Notes under the pieces: generated by a model
What the model saw: only the letters and a program-made list of their open reading frames with translations
Told to the model about the DNA's origin: nothing
Databases searched by the model: none
Origin: Mesostigma viride
Lineage: Eukaryota; Streptophyta; Mesostigmatophyceae; Mesostigmatales; Mesostigmataceae
Assembly (NCBI GenBank): GCA_009746045.1
Contig: RPFO01001032.1
Span: forward strand, 89,215-153,214
Direction: 5' to 3'
DNA: 64,000 nt
Shown here: positions 20,843 to 30,125 of the stretch, one piece after another
Layout: each line of letters opens with the position of its first letter
Numbering within the stretch: the first letter of the stretch is position 1
Position numbers and translations under genes: made by a program

Positions 20843-20854
20843 TCAGTGAGCCAA
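20843..20854. repeat. Target-site duplication, copy 2 (12 bp)
   Basis: TCAGTGAGCCAA, identical to 18820-18831. It borders the 5' end of the retroelement. Confidence 0.9.
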
Positions 20855-22643
20855 GGAAACGCTTAAAGTGGGCCCGGGTCACCTCGTCTGGGAAAATTTC
20901 CTCCAACTTCACTTCCATAGCACAAGTGTCGGCGTCTGGCGTGTAGGGAATTCTCATCTGCTTGGAAAGCATGTCGTCGGGCCGTCCAGGGCGCAGGGTC
21001 ATTGTAGTAAGTTCCAGCACCCCGTTAGTGAAGCACAGGAGGTATGGATTCCGGTCTAGCCGCTCCACGAAGTCCGTTGGCTCGGCGTATATGATCGCCC
21101 TGACCTCGTTGCGGATGTAGTTGATGTAAGGACCGTCACGCAAGTTGCGAGAGATCTTCGCAGCGGAATCTGCCAGGGCATCAAAGTACGCCGCCTTCTT
21201 GTCGTCACCTAGATGCTCGGCCTTGTCACGCCGTTCAGAAAAATAGCGTGCCACCTCCTCGTACTTTAACTTGAGCTTGTCCGCATCTCCGATGGCGTTC
21301 CGCAGAGGTTCGTCAGTCATCAGCTGGCGCCACCTGTGGTCCCTGAAATTCCACAACGACCCACCGCTGTACCGCCAAGTCCCAGCAAATCCCACCACAC
21401 AGGCCTCGGCTACACCGCGATGAGAATTCTCGAAGTGCGCGAGAATGTATGATGTCGTGGCGTCCTCGGATGGGAAAAGCAAAGACTTGAGTTCGTCGCC
21501 GAGAGCGACAACTTCGCTCGAGAAGTCGCGGCAGTCCGAGTCGTGGCATTTCTGAACGATGCCGTCACGCGATACGACGAGGTAAGTGTGGTTGCTCCCG
21601 TGCTCGCGGCCAGCTCCGAGGCACAAGTGGCTGAACGTGCGCAGGACGTAGTTGTCACGGTCCTTCGAGTAGTGAAGGCTCGCAGCATCCAGCGCGTGGT
21701 CTTCAAAATTCGGGTAACGCTCGGTCCACCTGGCCACGATGCGCGAAGTGACGTTGGCGATGTCGTCACTGTCCAGGTGCGTGATTTCGTCGCTGCTAGT
21801 GGCGAAAACCCTCGTCGAAGGGCGTCCAACGTCACGCTTGCCACCGCTCGACTTTTTCCCTTTTTTTGCTGGAGGCTCGAGACCGTCGATCAAGTCGTCG
21901 ACAGGCAGCCACTTTGCATCGTCGTCCACCAATTGAGCGACAAACGTTTCGATGGGCTCGTTGTCGTCAACGGGAGAGAGAATTGGGCATCCTGGCTCGA
22001 CGTCCTTCGTGTTATACACACAGTTCAGCAATCGGCCGTCGTTGTAAATGGAATCGTCCCATCCGGGGAGCTGCAGAAGTTTGGCCTTCATGAGACGCCC
22101 CATATCCTTCACCGTCACTTTCCAACCCTTCACGTAGACACGGAACGAGTACTTGAACGTCCTCTTGCCCTTGGTTTCGACCCAACGCGGACGACGCGTG
22201 AGTACTTTGACGTTCTCATGGTTGATGTTACAATTTTCGAAGACGTCGTTGATGATGTCGTCGACGGTGACTCCCGGCTCTCCTTCCTCGTGATCGAATT
22301 TGAGGTCGTAATCGAGATATGGCTTGACAACATCGTCTTCTTTTAGAACCTCGCACCAATGGCCGCCAGCGCGAATGAGCCTGAGCGCTTCGTTAGCGGA
22401 TAGCTCTAGGGCGTTATCGTTCCAGTTCTTAGATTTAATCCTCCGCGCGAGCTTGATCATCTTTGCGGTGATGGGTGGACCGGGAGCCTCCATGGTGGTG
22501 TGAGCGCGAGAGTGCGGATTGTCGTGGGAGAGTCCGCCTTTATTCCCGTGGGAGATCTCCCACGAGGAATCGAATCGTGTCGGCTTGTCGGTTACGTCGT
22601 GTCGGTCGACCGTGTCGTCATGCAGGTTGAAGTTCGAGACCAT
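20855..22643 (-). pseudogene. PLV primase-helicase, N-terminal fragment
   Basis: This is the AEP-type primase half of the PLV replication protein. Near residue 110 it has YLDYDLKF (the metal-binding D-x-D of archaeo-eukaryotic primases), later KYSFRVYV and GRLLNCVYN; the middle contains a Cys/His segment (CHDSDCRDF), and the end is the D5_N helical region leading to the helicase. The frame runs into the retroelement at 20854 and stops 24 codons later at 20784. The start is ATG at 22643 (TATACC lies just upstream); an alternative ATG at 22493 is close to the conserved domain. The restored coding length would be about 894 codons. Confidence 0.85.
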
Positions 22644-22841
22644 TCTGGAAGGTTGTATACCGTATGCTTAGAAAAAAAAAGTTTCGATTAAAAAATTTCA
22701 GTTCGTCTAAAAACCACACAGACCCTCGAACCTCGACCCTTGAGAAAAATGGTCCCATGGAACTTTTTTATTTCCTGTATAATGCATGCAGTTTAGGATA
22801 TCCTTTTCGACATTCATGAAAATTTCCCACGGGAAAACTGT
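22644..22841. promoter_or_regulatory. Promoter region of the primase-helicase with CCCACGGG palindrome
   Basis: The short gap between the integrase stop and the helicase start is AT-rich and includes TATACCG near 22657 and the palindrome TTTCCCACGGGAAA at about 22826-22839. A related inverted pair (CCCGTGGGAGATCTCCCACG) lies inside the leader near 22547. Confidence 0.4.
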
Positions 22842-24125
22842 CTACTTTTTCCTCGGCCTCAGCCGACGTCCGCCAGTCTCGCCGCCCTGGGGAGAGGGGT
22901 CCCCCGCCTGCCGCTCGTAAACGGCTCCTGTAAGTACGTCGTGCCCCATCAAGTCACCAGCCCATTTTCGCTTTTTCCACGAAGCGCCCTTCAAGAAACG
23001 GGTGATGTACGCCTGCCTCGTTGCATCAATGCCGTGGTAGATGCGGTTGTACTTCGCAGAATAATACTCGTGCTTCATGTATTCGCCTGGATTTTTTGGG
23101 TCCTCGAACACGTACTTCTGATCAGCTCGAGCCTGCAACGCGTTAATCAGCTTCTTGTACCCGTCTGGAATTTGGTAGTCGTACGTGCCGTACGTCTCTG
23201 CCGTCTTAAAACGTTGAATTATCATGCGGCGCTCGCTCGGAATGTATCCGTTCTCGTGTGGCTCGAGCTCGCTGATAGAACTGACGATGCGCATTTTGTC
23301 GTGGTCGTACCTGGTCGGTGGCAGTTTCTCGCCGGACAGGTAAATAAGACCCATCAAAGCGGCGTCAGACGTAGGGTCCTTTTTGTACTCGGCGGCGGCG
23401 ATCCGCTGGAGCTGCTCGTACGTGTACCTCAGTGGCTTGCTCTCGGCCCTGTCGAATTTCCTGTCGAGATCGCCGACCTTCAGCTCATTGACTCGAGCAG
23501 CGTACGCGTCCGTCACGTCGCGTGGGAGCCTCTTCTCAGGTGGCATCATTCGATTCACCCCGTTTATCACTCCGAGCAAGTTCTTCTCGTTCTCCCTCCA
23601 CGCATCCTCTTTCGAGTGTGCGAGCTTGCGTTTGGGTTCCGAGGTTTCGTGGACGACGCGCAGGACACGGGCGGTGTCTGCGAGGCAGTCGACTGATTCG
23701 TCCTGCGAGCACCCCATTTTGTCAAGGAGAACTCGCAGCCTGCCGATATACCCCTTCGCGGTTTTGCGCGTCGCCCCGCGCTCTCTCGAGGGCCTGCCAG
23801 GCTCGTGATGCTCTGGCCGGGAATCCGCTGCGGCGACGGCCTCGTTGAACGTCCAATATCGTCCATCAGTAGGTCGCGCAGGCGGTTCCTCGTGGTGCGG
23901 TGGCTCCGGCGAGGGTGGAGAGGTCGCCTGCAAGCCGATTTTTTCCGCGCACTCGGGGTTATTTGCGATCCATCGGTCACTGGGATTCCAGACGCCCTTC
24001 TTGACCTTGCTTTTCGCCGAGATGCAGTTCGTCTGGTCGCGGGCGATTGCTCGCCTCTTCGCCTGGGCCCGTCGCCATTGCTCGCGACGCTCCTCTACGG
24101 TCACCGTCATCTGATGACTGAACAT
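22842..24125 (-). CDS. Tyrosine recombinase (PLV integrase)
   Basis: A 427-aa site-specific recombinase. The C-terminal catalytic domain shows DATRQAYITRFL (box II Arg), GDLMGHDVLTGAVYER (His and the nucleophilic Tyr) and an upstream domain with the first Arg expected near residue 275-300 (SGEKLPPTRYDHDK). The N-terminal third is basic (ERREQWRRAQAKRRAIA), the middle carries a core-binding helical region. Such integrases occur in many PLVs and virophages in place of rve integrases. The enzyme would join viral and host attachment sites. The frame is intact; the ATG at 24125 overlaps the AT-hook gene upstream. Confidence 0.8.
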   Translation of the reverse strand: MFSHQMTVTVEERREQWRRAQAKRRAIARDQTNCISAKSKVKKGVWNPSDRWIANNPECAEKIGLQATSPPSPEPPHHEEPPARPTDGRYWTFNEAVAAADSRPEHHEPGRPSRERGATRKTAKGYIGRLRVLLDKMGCSQDESVDCLADTARVLRVVHETSEPKRKLAHSKEDAWRENEKNLLGVINGVNRMMPPEKRLPRDVTDAYAARVNELKVGDLDRKFDRAESKPLRYTYEQLQRIAAAEYKKDPTSDAALMGLIYLSGEKLPPTRYDHDKMRIVSSISELEPHENGYIPSERRMIIQRFKTAETYGTYDYQIPDGYKKLINALQARADQKYVFEDPKNPGEYMKHEYYSAKYNRIYHGIDATRQAYITRFLKGASWKKRKWAGDLMGHDVLTGAVYERQAGDPSPQGGETGGRRLRPRKK

Positions 24126-24471
24126 GAGACAATTTTTTGGCTCGAGGCTTTTTATACCCTACGGGGTGGATCCTTGGGCGCCCTCGAGGCCGTTTCGGTT
24201 CGTGTCGTTTTTCCGTTTTGGAGGGTGAGCGCCCACGTGGACGCCTGCGATCGCCCACCAAGGCGAGGATGGCCAATCGGATTTCGGGGCTCATGTCGTG
24301 ACAGGTGGACGGAATCGTGTCGTGGTGGCCTGCTTCTTGAAGGATCCTGACGACACGTTCTAGAGTTTTCTGCCCCAGTCGAGAACCCGAACAATATCGG
24401 AGGAGTGCTTGGGTGTCCAACACGTACTCCTTCTCGGCGCCTGCGTATCGTTTGATGGACGGAATATCCAT
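23977..24471 (-). CDS. AT-hook DNA-binding protein
   Basis: A 164-aa basic protein. The first 75 residues form a helical domain (VLDTQALLRYCSG; LERVVRILQEAG), followed by Arg/Pro-rich RRPRGRSPSK and KRPRGRPRIHP, the second a canonical AT-hook (RGRP core) that binds the minor groove of AT-rich DNA. The 3' part overlaps the integrase start in another frame by about 150 bp; the real C-terminus may therefore be shorter in function. The ATG at 24471 is preceded by an AT-rich leader. It may act as a transcription or chromatin factor for the PLV (inference). Confidence 0.55.
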   Translation of the reverse strand: MDIPSIKRYAGAEKEYVLDTQALLRYCSGSRLGQKTLERVVRILQEAGHHDTIPSTCHDMSPEIRLAILALVGDRRRPRGRSPSKTEKRHEPKRPRGRPRIHPVGYKKPRAKKLSHVQSSDDGDRRGASRAMATGPGEEASNRPRPDELHLGEKQGQEGRLESQ

Positions 24472-24493
24472 AGTATATCATGTTCAGAGAAAA

Positions 24494-25377
24494 TTATTTT
24501 ATCGAGAGAAATGTATTGAAGTTTCGACGAAACATTTTTTTCGGGTCGCGCTGGTCGAAGTCGACAGCGAAGAAGTCGTGAGGATCGTCCTTGACGGCGT
24601 GGTCCCATAGCGCGAGAAACTCATCCGGCGCCACAGCCCCGCGCTCTCTTCCGCGATCTGTCGCGCGGCTCGATGGTCCTTCGTTCTGAACAGCGCAAGA
24701 AACGATATATTCGCTCGCACTGCTCGTGGTACGCCACCGCTCGTGTACGCCTGTGTCAGGAAAATCATGCTCGTGAGGAAGTGTCTGTGTTTGAACGCGA
24801 AAGCCGCAACAGCGTTTTTGCTAGAGCTCTGATAGAGGGCACTGCCTTGCATGTCGTCTATCAGAATGAGCGACGAAGGAGGACCGTGCTCGAACCTTGT
24901 CGCAGGTTTATCCCAGTTCATTGCATCAAGGCGTAGGTACATGGAGAGGTCCATGAGTTCTGCGTTTTTTTTCCCATCCACGTATTCGCGTTTGAACGTT
25001 TCCCAGACCTTGAGATCGTCCTTGTACCTCTCGTATTCGTGGAGGTCAGACTTTATATGATCTATCATCCCATCGAATGCCAGGTTAGAGTAGACTTCCA
25101 TCGTCATAGCTGGTTCCGGGAGCTCCTTGTATTTTGGCTCCGTGTGGGCACTCCCTGAAATGAGGTACAGCTTGTCGAATGAGTTGTTAGCAAAGTAAGC
25201 CTTCGCCATGTTGACTGCCGATGTAGTTTTCCCAGACCGTCGAGCTCCGCAGAAGTTTGCGATGAAATGAAGACTCGGCATATTCGGTGGAGCAGGACGC
25301 TGTGGGGCGTATCGTTGCTTGATGTCTTTGTTCTCAAGTGAATGAATTCGTCGCTCTTCGATGATAGCCATTATCAT
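24494..25377 (-). pseudogene. PLV packaging ATPase (FtsK/HerA, A32-like), one frameshift
   Basis: DNA-packaging ATPase. Walker A is GARRSGKTT at about residue 44, Walker B is SSLILIDDMQG at about 170, and FLTQAY follows as the sensor region. Around 24635-24640 the frame shifts by +1: the annotated frame continues with a low-complexity Ser/Thr tail, while the adjacent frame gives the family-typical ending with DEFLALWDHAV and MFRRNFNTFL and stops at 24494. The shift (GCGGGGCTGTGG) could be a real lesion or a miscalled base in the G4 run. It is the central enzyme for filling capsids. The gene is adjacent to the coiled-coil gene. Confidence 0.85.
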
Positions 25378-25389
25378 TCTGAAGACATT

Positions 25390-25917
25390 TTAATCGTCCA
25401 GACTAGCAAGGAGAGACGCGCGGATGGCGGCCATGCGCATCTCGTATGGCGTCATCGCGACAGGTGGCGGTGGTGGAGGTGGGAGCTGTCGGGTCTTGAT
25501 CGGGGGTGGCGGAGAGTCCGGCTCTGTCTCCTTGGGCTTTCGACCCCGTCTTGGTTTTGGCGTGTCGGCGGGGGTTGAGGCGACGGAATCTTCAGCGAGA
25601 AGGCGTTCAATCCGCGATTTGTTGCGGGCTTCTTGCAGCTCGAGTTCGACTAGCCTTTGCCGCTGAATCTCCAATTCCTTTGCAAGGACCTTTCGTTTCG
25701 TTATCTCTGCCTCCTTTTCTTCGTTTCGTCTCTTCTCCCTCTCGGCTTTTGCGCGTTGCTGGTAAACCCTCATTTTGTCGCGAAGGGCTTTTTTCTGTTC
25801 ATCATTCAGCGGTTGTCCCTTTCGAATTGTCTTGACCAGGTCAACCTGCTCTTCCCGCGTCTCGGCGAAGGTTTCGTCTTGGTAGCTCGTTGGGGTCTCT
25901 GAAGCCTCAGAGGCCAT
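25390..25917 (-). CDS. PLV coiled-coil protein
   Basis: Unknown 175-aa protein. Residues 30-105 are a charged coiled coil (QQRAKAEREKRRNEEKEAE), then a basic AT-hook-like patch (KPRRGRKPKE) and a proline run (PPPPPPPVAMTP). The ATG at 25917 faces the fibre gene start at 25942, so both genes share a 24-bp divergent spacer with TATATTCTAGG. Similar short coiled-coil genes often neighbour the ATPase in PLVs, but I cannot name a family. Confidence 0.6.
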   Translation of the reverse strand: MASEASETPTSYQDETFAETREEQVDLVKTIRKGQPLNDEQKKALRDKMRVYQQRAKAEREKRRNEEKEAEITKRKVLAKELEIQRQRLVELELQEARNKSRIERLLAEDSVASTPADTPKPRRGRKPKETEPDSPPPPIKTRQLPPPPPPPVAMTPYEMRMAAIRASLLASLDD

Positions 25918-25941
25918 GTTTATATTCTAGGTAGATAATAA

Positions 25942-28707
25942 ATGGTCGTTCTAACAACATTGAGCAGACCGACCAATCTCGCCACCGGGTTAACGCTCGA
26001 CCCTGAAATGGAGGAGCGTGTTTCTAACATCGAAACAGACATAGATGGGCTTCAAGCTAGCGTGACGTTACTTCTTGGCATTTCACATCCATTCGATGAG
26101 TCACTCGTTGTCGACGGATTCAAAATTTTCTACCCGAGCCAGCCGACAAATGTGCGACTCGGAGACAATTACGACGACGAGACCGCAAGCGACCCATCGG
26201 AACTTGCTTACAGTCTCGTCGTGAATGGGTATTCCTATTTTAAATCAGGGACTACTTTAGTCGACGATCTCACTCTAAATGAACCTTACCTTACGGCGAA
26301 AGTGGGAGCGACCCAGTACCACGTCTTCGACTTTAGCCCTGATACGTTGCTAGACCCTGGTGGCAGAGTCCTGACCCGCGCGCAATTGGACTACCTTTTT
26401 GACCAACACGGGGTAGGCAAAACGTCGATAGCTAACTTGAACGGGGATTTCGTCCTCCATCTCGAAGACGGGACGACCGTGTCGCACCAAAACGCGTTCA
26501 ACGTCATCAATGACCAGGATGTGCGAGTCCAGCTGCCCTACAACGTTACGAATGGCGACGCGAGTGGAATCTGTAAGTTTACCTATCGCGACTACCACAC
26601 GACCCAGGCGCGCACGGGGGAGAGCGTTGTGGACGGAGAGGTAGGATATCCATACTTTTCCGACTCTTTCTATGGTCTCGGCGGATCTCGATTTAACGGC
26701 CTCCCTCTCCGCGTGGAGTTGTTGTCTTTCGCCACGATTCGCGACGACAACCGCCGCCTTCCACTAACTGGGAGATCCTTCACCATCACGCGTACATACT
26801 CGCCACTGACGGACTGGCGAATGGGTCCGATTGACCCTGTGAACGCACTCTACTGGAGCACCAATCCAACCACCGCTAATTGGGAGGTCGTAGAGGGAAC
26901 GACCCTCAAACAGGGCATAAAGATGACGACCCCCTTCGCATACCAACGCAAACTCCCCATCAGGTGGTACATGAATTCCACCCAGCTCACGCCGACCACT
27001 CCGACCATCGGCGGAGTCTCCCTCTCGCAAAACGGGGGACTGCGCGGGGAAGACGCCGTAATCACCGCGCCAGTCGCGGCAGATAGTAACAAGTATATGA
27101 ACTACGAGATAGACGTCTACAACGACTCGACCCTCACCTCCTACACCACCCACAAAGGAGGGGTGATGGTATGCGTTTCAAAAATGAGCCAACTGCACTC
27201 CGGCATCCGGACACCAAGTTCCTACATTTCATATCTAAATCCTGTAAAAATCGCGATCAACGGCGTCTACGCGGACCATGATGTGGGGTGGGGAAAGTCG
27301 TTGCCTCCTCTCACCGGTTTTCATCTGTTGGCGAACGGAGTATCTCAAGGGGCCTTGGATGGGACGTTGAAGACAACGACGTTTCAAAATCCATCCGAAG
27401 GCGATGATGTAGAACTCAGATACAGGATCGTAACCGTAAAGGACTCGCCAAACCTGTCAGGAGAGACCGTGGAGATAGACGGCCCCGCTACGACGCTCCA
27501 TTCTCTAGAATCATTCTCGCGCCACTCCGTGACCACGCTGCAAGCAGAAGCTTCGAAATACTACTTTGAAGGGTCTCCCGAAAAATTCTTTTTTGTAAAA
27601 ACAGCCACTCCGGCACCAAGCAAATGTGTTGTTTTTTCAGAGCAGCTCATCGACGGCCCATTTCTATTGTGTTTTCGGCTATATTTGGGCAGCAACGATG
27701 CTTTCGTCTCGTTTGCAGAAAATACTATGTCTTTGACGAATAAATATCACCCGGCCACGACAGATGCCCATCAGAATTGGAGAAATGCGGCTACGACGCA
27801 TTGGGGTATGCTGGGTATCAATCTGCACCATAGTGACTATGCACTCGACCTGTTTGACAATCTGAAGTCGAAGGTTCGATACACGTTAAACTCATCATGG
27901 AGACAACAAAACAGCTACTGGGTGGCATTTCGAAGAAAATCGGATGGGAAGGTGGAGCGTTATATATCCAAAACAACTCCTCAAGAACTTAGTGACATGA
28001 CTAAAATCTCAAACTCGTCCGGTATATTTACAACCACTCCTACAGACATTCTTGACCCGTACATTCCGATGCCCCTCCGACCAGTCTTCCACTTGAGCGG
28101 AGAGTACCACGGCGCGTATGTCTGGCCAATCAAAGATGACCTACAAGACATAGAGTTCGACTCTCTAAAAACCAACAACCCATCCGGATCGTACACAGCC
28201 GTCGGAGACGTGTTGGAGCTGCGTCACAGGTCCACCTCGTCGAGGAATTGTAGCATTTTTGGCAAATATAGCGTCACAAAACCCGTACCGGGTGTGGCGG
28301 ATACTTGGTTTAAGGAGCTAACACTCACGAATGAGAGTGTCATCCGCACGGTTGTTAAGTGTCCCGATGTTCAATACGGCGTGCAAATGAACCAATATAC
28401 TGCCAAAATATATGGGATTCTACCAGCTCGTCAGTCGGTAAGGAAGTTTTATGTAAGACTTGGATTTTCAAACACCAAGTTGAGCAATGATCCGTTGCTT
28501 ATCAGCGTAGTCGTTGGAGAAGCGTGGACTGGCGGTTTTTCTACAACGACAATATCAAAATCCTCGTCGTACGTTGACATAACCTGTGATCATATTTCAC
28601 TGGTTGATCCTCCAGTTACTGGTATGATCCATTTGGCGACCGTGACGTTCCAGGTATTAGATCCAACAGTATCTGGCCCGACCCGCTTTTATTTGCTTCT
28701 AGCCTAA
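25942..28707 (+). CDS. Large fibre/spike-like PLV structural protein
   Basis: A 921-aa protein of unknown family. Residues about 20-48 form a short coiled coil (MEERVSNIETDIDGLQASV) that could trimerise the chain; the remainder is beta-rich, with many Thr/Ser/Asn/Tyr and no Cys clusters, as in viral fibres and tail spikes. No signal peptide or membrane segment. It is the first gene of the plus-strand virion cluster and intact. By position and composition it may mediate host-cell attachment (inference). The last 100 residues, with a VDITCDHISLVDPP-like sandwich, may be a separate C-terminal domain. Confidence 0.6.
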   Translation: MVVLTTLSRPTNLATGLTLDPEMEERVSNIETDIDGLQASVTLLLGISHPFDESLVVDGFKIFYPSQPTNVRLGDNYDDETASDPSELAYSLVVNGYSYFKSGTTLVDDLTLNEPYLTAKVGATQYHVFDFSPDTLLDPGGRVLTRAQLDYLFDQHGVGKTSIANLNGDFVLHLEDGTTVSHQNAFNVINDQDVRVQLPYNVTNGDASGICKFTYRDYHTTQARTGESVVDGEVGYPYFSDSFYGLGGSRFNGLPLRVELLSFATIRDDNRRLPLTGRSFTITRTYSPLTDWRMGPIDPVNALYWSTNPTTANWEVVEGTTLKQGIKMTTPFAYQRKLPIRWYMNSTQLTPTTPTIGGVSLSQNGGLRGEDAVITAPVAADSNKYMNYEIDVYNDSTLTSYTTHKGGVMVCVSKMSQLHSGIRTPSSYISYLNPVKIAINGVYADHDVGWGKSLPPLTGFHLLANGVSQGALDGTLKTTTFQNPSEGDDVELRYRIVTVKDSPNLSGETVEIDGPATTLHSLESFSRHSVTTLQAEASKYYFEGSPEKFFFVKTATPAPSKCVVFSEQLIDGPFLLCFRLYLGSNDAFVSFAENTMSLTNKYHPATTDAHQNWRNAATTHWGMLGINLHHSDYALDLFDNLKSKVRYTLNSSWRQQNSYWVAFRRKSDGKVERYISKTTPQELSDMTKISNSSGIFTTTPTDILDPYIPMPLRPVFHLSGEYHGAYVWPIKDDLQDIEFDSLKTNNPSGSYTAVGDVLELRHRSTSSRNCSIFGKYSVTKPVPGVADTWFKELTLTNESVIRTVVKCPDVQYGVQMNQYTAKIYGILPARQSVRKFYVRLGFSNTKLSNDPLLISVVVGEAWTGGFSTTTISKSSSYVDITCDHISLVDPPVTGMIHLATVTFQVLDPTVSGPTRFYLLLA

Positions 28708-28754
28708 GCTACTATTATGGTTCAAGCCTGTCGTCAATTGGCGGCAATCACGGG

Positions 28755-29252
28755 ATGGACGTGGCCCTGTATGAAGATGTCCGAGAAACTAGGCGTATAT
28801 CGCACACGATATTGGAAGCAGATTCTTTGGTCGGTCTGAGGCAGCCCATATACGACTACCCGCTTCCGCAATTTTGGCACGGCGCCCCTGTGGCCGTGAT
28901 GTCTTTCCACGACCCGGCCACACAATCGGAACTAACTCTTCCGACCGCGTTGACCAATATCCTTGTCAGGTTAACATTTGATAACAACCCACCAACGATT
29001 CTCGACATATCAAACCCATATCGCTTAACGGCTAGCGGCCTGTCCGTCTGGCCGGTAAACGTTATAATTGGCAGCAACTGGAATGTTGTTTCAGGATACG
29101 AGGAGGATGACGGGGTGTTTGAAATCGCATTGCGGATTCCTCGCATCACCACTGACACGTCAACAAACATAGCACTCTCTACGGCGTTTTGCAAGTCGCG
29201 CGCTGGAAAAATGGCCGTGTCGACTAACAAGACCCTCACTTGGACGTTATAA
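28755..29252 (+). CDS. PLV beta-rich structural protein
   Basis: Unknown 165-aa protein, beta-strand-rich (LTNILVRLTFDNNPPTILD; VWPVNVIIGSNWNV). It has no membrane segment and no cysteine motif. It follows the fibre gene by 47 bp and precedes the zinc-finger gene by 22 bp. It could be a second fibre component or a chaperone. The ATG at 28755 was chosen because it opens the frame; an earlier ATG at 28717 leads to a short out-of-frame peptide only. Confidence 0.55.
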   Translation: MDVALYEDVRETRRISHTILEADSLVGLRQPIYDYPLPQFWHGAPVAVMSFHDPATQSELTLPTALTNILVRLTFDNNPPTILDISNPYRLTASGLSVWPVNVIIGSNWNVVSGYEEDDGVFEIALRIPRITTDTSTNIALSTAFCKSRAGKMAVSTNKTLTWTL

Positions 29253-29274
29253 AAATCTATGATTATATGCAGAA

Positions 29275-29778
29275 ATGGCAAGGCGTCAGAAATCAGCACG
29301 GCGCCGTCCTTCAAGTAAAAGGGGAAAACCGAAGCGTAAGGTCGCACCCCAGTCGCAGGTGACCGCTTCATCGACCAACACCATTGTCATCCACAGCGCG
29401 CCGGTCCGAAGAGCGGTGAACAAAGGGAAGGTCGCAGAGGCGCGAGGGTTCAAGGATGCCCTTCTCATGGCGTCAGTGATGGCGAACTCTAGACCGGTCG
29501 CGTACCCCCCATTGTCCGCGTATGCCCAACCGGCCCCTGTCGCGCCGGCTCCCGAACCGGTTGTCGTCGATGAAGCAGTGGCGGCACCCCCGGAGCCTGC
29601 GGGTGTACCTGTCGGGAAACGAGTCCAGGTGGGAGGCGCGAGGTGGAAATGCCCACAACCCGGGTGTAAGAGCACGTTCGCAAACGAAAAAAACCTCCTG
29701 CTGCATCTCAGGAGGGTCCACAACACGGTCGTGGGAATTCCAAAAGAAGGCGCTGAAAAAAATCTCACAGAAGAGTAA
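29275..29778 (+). CDS. Basic protein with C-terminal C2H2 zinc finger
   Basis: 167 aa. The N-terminus is strongly basic (RRQKSARRRPSSKRGKPKRK) and likely binds DNA; the centre is Pro/Val/Ala-rich; residues about 123-148 form one C2H2 finger: CPQPGCKSTF, then LLLHLRRVH (Cys-x4-Cys ... His-x4-His). It may condense or package DNA, or act as a late transcription factor. It lies between two virion genes in a closely packed plus-strand run. Confidence 0.7.
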   Translation: MARRQKSARRRPSSKRGKPKRKVAPQSQVTASSTNTIVIHSAPVRRAVNKGKVAEARGFKDALLMASVMANSRPVAYPPLSAYAQPAPVAPAPEPVVVDEAVAAPPEPAGVPVGKRVQVGGARWKCPQPGCKSTFANEKNLLLHLRRVHNTVVGIPKEGAEKNLTEE

Positions 29779-29780
29779 AC

Positions 29781-30125
29781 ATGAGCAGCCCGCTGTTCAC
29801 TGACGCCGAGATGCTCGAGATCTCTCAATGGATGACCCTCCATCCAAATGTCCCACGAGAGTTCATTGAGGCAGCCATGCTCTACTGTAAGAAGAAGCCA
29901 CTCACAGGGAAGACAAGGCGCGCCATGAAAAGGGCATCGGCGAAAATTGAGGAAGGCGTCGTCAAGGTTTTTGGGACAAACGAAATTACTTCTGAGCTAT
30001 TGTCAGAAGAAGTGGCCGATGAAAGAGTTCATCCAGGAAACGCTGACACTCACTCTTCGCACGGAGAACCGAACTCGCGGGACGCTAGTGGATCCGGTAT
30101 GGGACATCCCGGCGGGGCTCCTTGA
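29781..30125 (+). CDS. Small PLV protein overlapping the penton gene
   Basis: 114-aa frame. Residues 1-80 look like a real helical domain (MLEISQWMTLHPNVPREF, EAAMLYCKKKPLTGKTR), whereas the last 35 residues overlap the start of the penton gene and are low in complexity. It starts 2 bp after the zinc-finger stop. It could be a genuine small protein with a long overlap or a gene whose end is frameshifted into the next. Family unknown. Confidence 0.5.
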   Translation: MSSPLFTDAEMLEISQWMTLHPNVPREFIEAAMLYCKKKPLTGKTRRAMKRASAKIEEGVVKVFGTNEITSELLSEEVADERVHPGNADTHSSHGEPNSRDASGSGMGHPGGAP

